Under the pieces are notes generated by a model that worked only from the letters and a program-made list of their open reading frames with translations, had not been told where the DNA came from and did not search any database. Below are positions 58,570-64,000 of a DNA stretch of 64,000 nt, piece by piece. How positions within the stretch are numbered: position 1 is the first letter of the stretch; each line of letters opens with the position of its first letter. The stretch comes from Pseudomonas sp. GM50 (lineage in GTDB: Bacteria; Pseudomonadota; Gammaproteobacteria; Pseudomonadales; Pseudomonadaceae): the NCBI RefSeq assembly GCF_000282375.1, contig NZ_AKJK01000009.1:1-64000 (forward strand), written 5' to 3'. Both the position numbers and the translations under genes were made by a program.

Positions 58570-59032
58570 GGCTGCCTGCGCCTCAAACAATAAAAACAAG
58601 AGGGAGCAACAGATGATTCATGACCAGAAAAGCCTGTCGTCTAGCGACACCAGGCTGACCGCCGACAACCGTGCCCCACACCTCTCACCAGTGCTCTGTT
58701 GCGGGGCACTTGAGACCTGGCCAAGGAGTCAGTATTCTCCGCGGCCGCCCGAATCCGGTCTAAAAAAAAGCCCGGATTTAATTCCTGACCAGAAAGCCAA
58801 CTTATCCCGGCTCTGGACAGCACCAAGGCACCTCGAAATGACGCTCAATCGACTGTTTTCGAACAGCCGAACGGGCGTCTTTTGGCTTTTTGAAAGCCTT
58901 GGCTCAGCTCTTGCTAACAGCATCAAAGCTGACCGAATGGATGATTTATTAAAGCAGCAAGAAAAGGCGCCACACCAGAGCGCCGACCTTAGAAAAATAA
59001 CGTGGAATCACCTACTTTTTGGGAGCAACCGA
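58570..59032. other. Long open, structured leader before the Tsx-like gene
   Basis: Some 460 bp with no recognised gene, yet the frame of the next gene stays open throughout from 58568. GAGGGAGC precedes an in-frame ATG at 58613. Possible stems are GTGCCCC/GGGGCAC (58671, 58703) and AATCCGG/CCGGATT (58752, 58772). A near-direct repeat of TGACCAGAAA(A)GCC occurs at 58621 and 58785. It could be a regulatory leader or an unrecognised coding stretch. Confidence 0.5.
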
Positions 59033-59818
59033 ATGAAACGTACGTGCACCAGCCTGATGCTCGCGGGATCCTTGCTGGCCGGGGGCCAGGCAATGGCCGG
59101 CGACTTGCTGCAATGGCAGAACAACAGCCTGACCTACCTTTATGGCAAGGACTTCCAGGTCAACCCGCGCATTCAGCAAACCGTCACCTTCGAGCACGCC
59201 GATGCCTGGAAATACGGGGATAACTTCTTCTTCCTCGACAAGATCTTCTACAACGGCGAGAAGGACTTCAACGCCGGCCCGAACACCTATTACGGGGAGT
59301 TCCAGCCACGTATTTCGCTGGGCAAGGTTCTCGACCAGAAGATCGAATTCGGCCCGGTCAAGGACGTGCTGCTGGCCATGACGTACGAGTTTGGTGAGGG
59401 CGATACCGAGTCCTACCTGATCGGTCCGGGTTTCGACCTGGCGATTCCCGGGTTCGACTACTTCCAGTTGAACTTCTACCAGCGTCACACCGAGGGCAGC
59501 CGCCCGGGTGACAACGTCTGGCAGATCACCCCGGTCTGGTCCTACACCATTCCCGTGGGCGATTCGAACATCCTGATCGATGGTTTCATGGACTGGGTGG
59601 TCGACAACGACAAGAACAGCAAAGGCACCTACCACGCCAACCTGCACTTCAACCCGCAGATCAAATACGATTTGGGTAAAGCGATGAATATTGGCGAGAA
59701 GCAGTTGTACGTGGGTGTCGAGTACGACTACTGGTCAGACAAGTACGGGATCAAGGACAGCCAGGCCTTCAAGACCGATCAGAGCAACACGAGCTTGCTG
59801 GTGAAGTTCCACTTCTAA
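59033..59818 (+). CDS. Tsx-like nucleoside-specific outer-membrane channel protein
   Basis: 261 residues from MKRTCTSLMLAGSLLAGGQA, a signal peptide cleaved at AMA-GDLL. The start was chosen because of this peptide and the GGGAGC site; the frame is open far upstream. Alternating beta-strand-like segments end with LLVKFHF, a terminal aromatic typical of outer-membrane barrels. It matches the OmpK/Tsx nucleoside channel family. Placed after a urate permease, it probably lets nucleosides or purines across the outer membrane. Confidence 0.88.
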   Translation: MKRTCTSLMLAGSLLAGGQAMAGDLLQWQNNSLTYLYGKDFQVNPRIQQTVTFEHADAWKYGDNFFFLDKIFYNGEKDFNAGPNTYYGEFQPRISLGKVLDQKIEFGPVKDVLLAMTYEFGEGDTESYLIGPGFDLAIPGFDYFQLNFYQRHTEGSRPGDNVWQITPVWSYTIPVGDSNILIDGFMDWVVDNDKNSKGTYHANLHFNPQIKYDLGKAMNIGEKQLYVGVEYDYWSDKYGIKDSQAFKTDQSNTSLLVKFHF

Positions 59819-59827
59819 TCGTAAAAG

Positions 59828-59904
59828 CTTCGCGGGCAAGCCTCGCTCCTACAGTGGATTTGTGAACGGCACAGATCAATGTAGGAGCGAGGCTTGCCCG
59901 CGAA
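59828..59904. repeat. REP pair, class A
   Basis: CTTCGCGGGCAAGCCTCGCT and complement, between the convergent Tsx-like and patatin genes. Confidence 0.9.
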
Positions 59905-59921
59905 CAGCCACACCGCAAATC

Positions 59922-61094
59922 TCAAGCCGGAACCGCAGGCTCCACCAACCCCAGAAACCGGCACAGCTCATCCCGCTTGGCCAACGCATCGCGCCGCCCC
60001 AGATCGATCAACTCGCTGCAATACCCCGCCTCGAACAGCAGATAACTCAGCACCCCCGCCCCGCTGGTCTTGGTCGCCCCCGGCCCGCGCAAAAACAGGC
60101 GCAAGGCCGCCGGTAATTCCTGTCGGTGCCGCGCTGCAATTTCATCGATCGGCTGACTCGGCGAAATCACCAGCACCTCCACCGGCGCAGCTCCCAATGC
60201 CCGACTCGGTGCGCCGTCGGGCAGCAGATGGCTGAACTGGTTCAGACGCTGCAGCAACTCGATGTCACTTTCCAGGCTGTCAATGAACGTACTGTTGAGC
60301 ATGTGCCCGCCGATTTGCGCCAGGGTTGGCTGCTGACCGGTATAGGCACGTTGCAACGGCTGTTGCGGGTCGACCCCGCGCGGGTTGCCGCTGACGCCCA
60401 CCACCAGCACGCGGCTGGCGCCCAGGTGCAGGGCCGGGCTGATCGGTGCTGATTGACGCACCGCGCCATCGCCGAAATATTCTTCGCCGATCTTCACCGG
60501 CGCAAACAGCAATGGAATCGCCGAACTGGCCAGCAAATGGTCGACGCTCAATTGGGTCGGCACGCCGATTCGCCGATGGCGCAACCAGGACTCGATCGTG
60601 CCCCCGCCCTGATAAAACGTGACGGCCTGACCGGATTCATAGCCAAACGCCGTGACCGCCACCGCCTTCAATTGCTTTTGCGCGATGGCCTCGGCAATTC
60701 CGGGCATGTGCAGTTTGTCGTTGAGTAAACCGCGCAGCGGTGAGCTGTTGAGCAAGGCCACTGGTACCTGAGAGCCAATCCCCAGCAGACTGTGACTGAC
60801 AAAGCGGGTGGCTTGATGGATCACCCCCGGCCAGTCGCTGCGCAACACCAGATGACTGCGGAATCCTTGCCAGAAGGCGGTCAGGCTTTGAATCGCGCCG
60901 CGAAAGTCCATTGCCCCACTGGCCAGGCTGACCGCGTTGATCGCGCCGGCAGAGGTGCCGACGATCACCGGAAACGGATTCGCCGCCCCCACCGGCAGCA
61001 GCTCGGCAATCGCCGCCAGCACGCCCACCTGATAGGCCGCCCGAGCCCCGCCGCCGGAAAGTATCAACCCTGTAACCGGTTCAGCAGAACTCAT
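59922..61094 (-). CDS. Patatin-like phospholipase
   Basis: 390 residues. The oxyanion glycines are LSGGGARAAYQVGVLAAI and the nucleophile is S48 in VGTSAGAINAV. The catalytic Asp is in the DGAVRQSAP motif. No signal peptide is evident, so it is likely a cytosolic or membrane-associated lipid hydrolase, akin to RssA/YlbK-type proteins. It lies 35 bp after the LpxL-like gene on the same strand; both concern lipids. Confidence 0.88.
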   Translation of the reverse strand: MSSAEPVTGLILSGGGARAAYQVGVLAAIAELLPVGAANPFPVIVGTSAGAINAVSLASGAMDFRGAIQSLTAFWQGFRSHLVLRSDWPGVIHQATRFVSHSLLGIGSQVPVALLNSSPLRGLLNDKLHMPGIAEAIAQKQLKAVAVTAFGYESGQAVTFYQGGGTIESWLRHRRIGVPTQLSVDHLLASSAIPLLFAPVKIGEEYFGDGAVRQSAPISPALHLGASRVLVVGVSGNPRGVDPQQPLQRAYTGQQPTLAQIGGHMLNSTFIDSLESDIELLQRLNQFSHLLPDGAPSRALGAAPVEVLVISPSQPIDEIAARHRQELPAALRLFLRGPGATKTSGAGVLSYLLFEAGYCSELIDLGRRDALAKRDELCRFLGLVEPAVPA

Positions 61095-61129
61095 TGCAAC
61101 ACTCCATGGTGCTTAAAGGGATCGGTGAC

Positions 61130-62062
61130 TCAACCGCGTTTGGCGTACAGCTTCGGTTCGCCCGGTGGACGGCTCTTGAAGCGGCGATGTGCCCAAAGGT
61201 ATTGCTCCGGACATTCGCGCAACGCGCTTTCGACCCACTGGTTGATCCGAATGCAGTCAGCCTCCTCCGTCTCGCCGGGGAAGCCCTCCAGCGGCGCATG
61301 GATCACCAACCGATAACCACTGCCGTCAGCCAGGCGTTGCTGAGTGAACGGCACCACCAGCGCTTTGCCCAACCGCGCGAACTTGCTGGTGGCGGTGACG
61401 GTCGCCGCCTGAATCCCGAACAACGGCACGAAGATACTTTGCTTGGCGCCATAGTCCTGATCCGGCGCGTACCAGATCGCTCGGCCTGCCCGCAGCAGTT
61501 TGAGCATGCCACGCACGTCGTCGCGCTCCACTGCCAGCGAGTCAAGATTGTGCCGCTCGCGGCCACGACGCTGGATGTAGTCGAACAGCGGATTCTTGTG
61601 TTCGCGGTACATGCCATCAATGGTGTGCTGCTGGCCGAGCAGCGCCGCGCCGATTTCCAGCGTGGTGAAATGCACGGCCATCAGAATCACGCCCTTGCCC
61701 TCTGTCTGGGCCTGCTTCAAATGCTCCAGGCCTTCGACATGGGCCAGTTTCGCCAGACGCTTGCGCGACCACCACCAGCTCATGGCCATCTCGAAGAAGG
61801 CGATGCCGGTGGAGGCGAAGTTTTCCTTGAGCAGACGCTTGCGCTCGGCAGCGGACTTTTCAGGGAAACACAGCTCAAGATTGCGCTTGGCAATGCGCCG
61901 TCGGTCGCCGGCCACCCGATACATCAAGGCGCCCAAGACGCGACCGACCGACAGCAACGCCGGATACGGCAGCTGCACAATCAGCCACAACAGCCCCAAG
62001 CCACACCACAGCGGCCAGAAACGTGGAGAAAGAAATGCTGTTCGAAAACGCGGGCGATCCAT
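61130..62062 (-). CDS. Lauroyl/secondary acyltransferase (LpxL/HtrB-like)
   Basis: 310 residues from MDRPRFRTAFLSPRFWPLWC; the long frame to 62605 is an artefact of the opposite minC gene. One N-terminal span (GLGLLWLIVQLPYPALLSVG) is followed by the acyltransferase HX4E motif in VILMAVHFTTLEIGAALL. It adds a secondary acyl chain to lipid A at the inner membrane. Its position next to minC is usual in Pseudomonas. Divergent from minC. Confidence 0.9.
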   Translation of the reverse strand: MDRPRFRTAFLSPRFWPLWCGLGLLWLIVQLPYPALLSVGRVLGALMYRVAGDRRRIAKRNLELCFPEKSAAERKRLLKENFASTGIAFFEMAMSWWWSRKRLAKLAHVEGLEHLKQAQTEGKGVILMAVHFTTLEIGAALLGQQHTIDGMYREHKNPLFDYIQRRGRERHNLDSLAVERDDVRGMLKLLRAGRAIWYAPDQDYGAKQSIFVPLFGIQAATVTATSKFARLGKALVVPFTQQRLADGSGYRLVIHAPLEGFPGETEEADCIRINQWVESALRECPEQYLWAHRRFKSRPPGEPKLYAKRG

Positions 62063-62180
62063 TAAAGGTTCCGTCAAGACAGTGGCCGCGCATTCTACAT
62101 CGTTCGACCCGGCTTGCGGCCCGCGGGCGTTCTCGTTATAAGTCTCGGCACTTTTAGTGACAAGTCGTTGTATGCCGACC

Positions 62181-62918
62181 ATGAGCCAAACCGAACCGCT
62201 AGACCAAGATCCCGTGTTCCAGTTGAAGGGCAGCATGCTCGCCATTACGGTGCTGGAACTGGCCCGTAACGACCTTGAGAACCTTGATCGACAACTGGCC
62301 GCCAAGGTCGCCCAGGCGCCCAACTTCTTCAGCAACGCGCCGTTGGTACTGGCCCTGGACAAACTCCCGGCCAGCGAAGGCTCGGTCGATCTGCCGGGCC
62401 TGATGCGCATCTGCCGCCAGCATGGCCTGCGCACCCTGGCGATTCGTGCCAGCCGCATTGAAGACATTGCCGCCGCCATCGCCGTCGATCTGCCAGTGCT
62501 GCCGCCGTCCGGCGCCCGCGAGCGCCCGCTCGACCCGCTCGAAGGCACTGTTGCGAAAAAACCGGAAAAACCACCGGAACCGACCATCAAACCGACCAAA
62601 ATCATTACCTCGCCGGTACGCGGTGGCCAGCAGATTTATGCCCAGGGTTGCGATTTGGTGGTGATTTCGTCGGTCAGCCCGGGGGCGGAACTTCTCGCCG
62701 ATGGGAACATCCATGTATACGGCGCGATGCGCGGTCGTGTCTTGGCCGGCGTCAAAGGTGACACGAAAGCCAGGATTTTCTGTCAGCAAATGACCGCTGA
62801 ACTGGTCTCCATCGCCGGCCACTACAAGGTTTCCGAGGATCTGCGTCGTGATCCATTGTGGGGCGCGGGCGTACAAGTCAGCCTGTCGGGCGACGTGTTG
62901 AACATCATTCGGCTTTAA
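62181..62918 (+). CDS. minC: Septum-site inhibitor MinC
   Basis: 245 residues from [20 protein letters not shown]; an ATG at 62172 would add three. The N-terminal FtsZ-inhibiting domain runs to about 110 and a Pro/Lys linker ([16 protein letters not shown]) follows. The C-terminal beta-helix domain begins at [20 protein letters not shown] and holds [19 protein letters not shown] and [20 protein letters not shown], which bind MinD. It blocks FtsZ ring assembly near the poles. About 200 bp separate it from minD. Confidence 0.95.
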   Translation: MSQTEPLDQDPVFQLKGSMLAITVLELARNDLENLDRQLAAKVAQAPNFFSNAPLVLALDKLPASEGSVDLPGLMRICRQHGLRTLAIRASRIEDIAAAIAVDLPVLPPSGARERPLDPLEGTVAKKPEKPPEPTIKPTKIITSPVRGGQQIYAQGCDLVVISSVSPGAELLADGNIHVYGAMRGRVLAGVKGDTKARIFCQQMTAELVSIAGHYKVSEDLRRDPLWGAGVQVSLSGDVLNIIRL

Positions 62919-63119
62919 CGGATACTGCCGCATTTTCCAAGCATCTCTAAAACGTAGCGAAAACGGCTCAAACGAAGTAGGAAAAAGGCTAAAAGTAGTG
63001 TTTACCGGGGGTAAGCGCCGCTCAAAACCGGATTCCAGCCAAGGCTGTCCGACTGCAGTAGTTTTTCAAGAGATGTTTTTCAGGGGCTAAACGTCCTTTT
63101 TCCTTAGGGGTAAAACACC

Positions 63120-63932
63120 TTGGCCAAGATTCTCGTGGTTACATCCGGCAAGGGTGGTGTGGGTAAGACCACCACCAGCGCCGCTATCGGTACCGGCCTC
63201 GCTCTGCGTGGTCACAAAACAGTTATCGTCGACTTCGACGTCGGCTTGCGTAACCTCGACCTGATCATGGGTTGCGAGCGCCGCGTGGTGTATGACTTCG
63301 TCAACGTGGTAAACGGCGAAGCCAACCTGCAACAGGCTCTGATCAAAGACAAACGTCTGGAAAACCTCTACGTACTGGCCGCCAGTCAGACCCGCGATAA
63401 AGACGCGCTGACTGTCGAAGGCGTCGAAAAGGTCCTGATGCAGCTGAAAGAAGACTTCGAATTCGTGGTCTGCGACTCCCCGGCGGGTATCGAGAAAGGC
63501 GCCCACCTGGCCATGTACTTCGCTGACGAAGCGATCGTGGTGACCAACCCGGAAGTCTCCTCCGTACGTGACTCGGACCGCATGCTGGGCCTGTTGGCCA
63601 GCAAGTCCCGTCGCGCCGAAAACGGCGAAGACCCGATCAAGGAACACCTGCTGCTTACTCGCTACAACCCTACACGCGTGAGCAACGGCGAAATGCTCGG
63701 CGTCGAAGACGTCAAGGAAATCCTGGCGGTGACCCTGCTGGGCGTGATTCCGGAATCGCAAGCCGTTCTCAAGGCCTCCAACCAGGGCGTGCCGGTCATT
63801 CTCGACGACCAGAGCGATGCCGGTCAGGCATACAGCGATGCCGTCGATCGTCTGCTGGGCAAAACCGTGGACCATCGTTTCCTCGATGTCGAGAAGAAGG
63901 GATTCTTCGAGCGACTTTTTGGAGGTAGGTAA
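63120..63932 (+). CDS. minD: Septum-site determining ATPase MinD
   Basis: 270 residues from a TTG start (AKILVVTSGKGGVGKTTTSA) with AGGGG upstream. Deviant Walker A has K11 and K16. The Walker B region is KTVIVDFDVGLRNLDLIMG. The membrane-targeting amphipathic tail is KKGFFERLFGG. It binds membrane as an ATP dimer and recruits MinC. Its stop overlaps the minE start by one base (TAATG). Confidence 0.96.
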   Translation: MAKILVVTSGKGGVGKTTTSAAIGTGLALRGHKTVIVDFDVGLRNLDLIMGCERRVVYDFVNVVNGEANLQQALIKDKRLENLYVLAASQTRDKDALTVEGVEKVLMQLKEDFEFVVCDSPAGIEKGAHLAMYFADEAIVVTNPEVSSVRDSDRMLGLLASKSRRAENGEDPIKEHLLLTRYNPTRVSNGEMLGVEDVKEILAVTLLGVIPESQAVLKASNQGVPVILDDQSDAGQAYSDAVDRLLGKTVDHRFLDVEKKGFFERLFGGR

Positions 63933-64000
63933 TGAACCTTTTTGACTTCTTTCGTGCCAGTAAAAAGGTCAGCACCGCGTCGGTAGCGAAAGAGCGTCTA
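63932..64000 (+). CDS. minE: Cell division topological specificity factor MinE (partial)
   Basis: First 23 codons (MNLFDFFRASKKVSTASVAK...) before the window ends. The MNLFDFFR start is the membrane-targeting sequence of MinE. GGAGGTAG precedes the ATG, which overlaps the minD stop by one base, giving coupled translation. MinE triggers MinD ATP hydrolysis and drives pole-to-pole oscillation. Confidence 0.93.
   Translation, partial: MNLFDFFRASKKVSTASVAKERL

Noticed and set aside
423..59904. Regularly recurring short repeats as a CRISPR array
   Set aside because: The repeats are dispersed inverted pairs between genes, not direct repeats with uniform spacers, and no cas gene is present.
61130..62605. 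491-codon version of the LpxL-like gene
   Set aside because: The extra N-terminal part is antisense to minC and low complexity; MDRPRFRTAF at 62062 is the natural start.
62919..63119. Riboswitch or RNA gene between minC and minD
   Set aside because: About 200 bp that probably holds a minD promoter; no conserved structure or terminator was recognised.

Overview
The window comes from a Pseudomonas chromosome, most likely of the P. fluorescens group. Evidence is the high G+C content, typical Pseudomonas gene orders (pabB-thrH-cysH; mtnD-MFS-aroC-hydrolase; prmB-smr-folE; lpxL-minCDE), proteins recognisable from that genus, and at least four families of short paired inverted repeats of the REP/REPIN kind in the gene gaps. 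There is no rRNA, no CRISPR array and no complete mobile element. One tRNA (Ser, anticodon GGA) lies at 19757-19846.

Layout. 1-2049: pabB 3' end, thrH, cysH. 2623-6864: NCS1 permease plus hydantoin/allantoin-type racemase, then a LysR regulator divergent from a short-chain dehydrogenase. 7048-13279: HAD phosphatase, then a 1625-codon Rhs polymorphic toxin with a C-terminal ADP-ribosyltransferase-like domain and an overlapping A+T-rich candidate immunity gene. 13334-19846: an accessory stretch of small, mostly individually terminated minus-strand genes (Gly/Ser-rich, acidic and glycine-zipper proteins), a phage-like repressor/Cro pair, a DUF6429 gene, a broken IS66 transposase and tRNA-Ser. 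20155-28725: crotonase, PlsC acyltransferase, CorA-like Mg2+ transporter, amidotransferase, a FadB-like/thiolase beta-oxidation pair and a cytochrome c. 28885-32063: ATP-grasp / alpha-E / transglutaminase operon. 32579-37395: RraB, small proteins, ankyrin protein, FadD-type ligase. 37750-47261: DUF3509 protein behind a sigma-54-like promoter, a decaying methionine-salvage remnant, MFS transporter, aroC, prmB, smr, folE and a glutaredoxin-like gene. 47450-51437: aminotransferase/MarR pair, AzgA-type purine permease, LysE exporter. 51651-59818: purine catabolism block. 59922-64000: patatin, LpxL-like acyltransferase and the minCDE division-site genes (minE cut by the window end).

How the genes work together. 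The 51.6-59.8 kb block encodes urate oxidation and breakdown to glyoxylate and urea: membrane urate hydroxylase PuuD, hydroxyisourate hydrolase, OHCU decarboxylase, PuuE allantoinase, allantoicase and ureidoglycolate lyase, with an NCS2 urate/xanthine permease and a Tsx-like outer-membrane channel. A 10-bp palindrome (TTGTATACAA) occurs at 52331, 49243 and 2444, with a near copy at 52136. It lies before puuE, the AzgA permease, the distant NCS1/racemase pair and uraH. This suggests that the loci at 2.6-5 kb and 49-59 kb form one purine/allantoin regulon under a shared repressor.

The clearest oddity is the methionine-salvage locus. mtnB is reduced to a 47-codon in-frame fusion of its two ends, mtnD appears to have lost one metal-binding histidine, and mtnC is not next to it.
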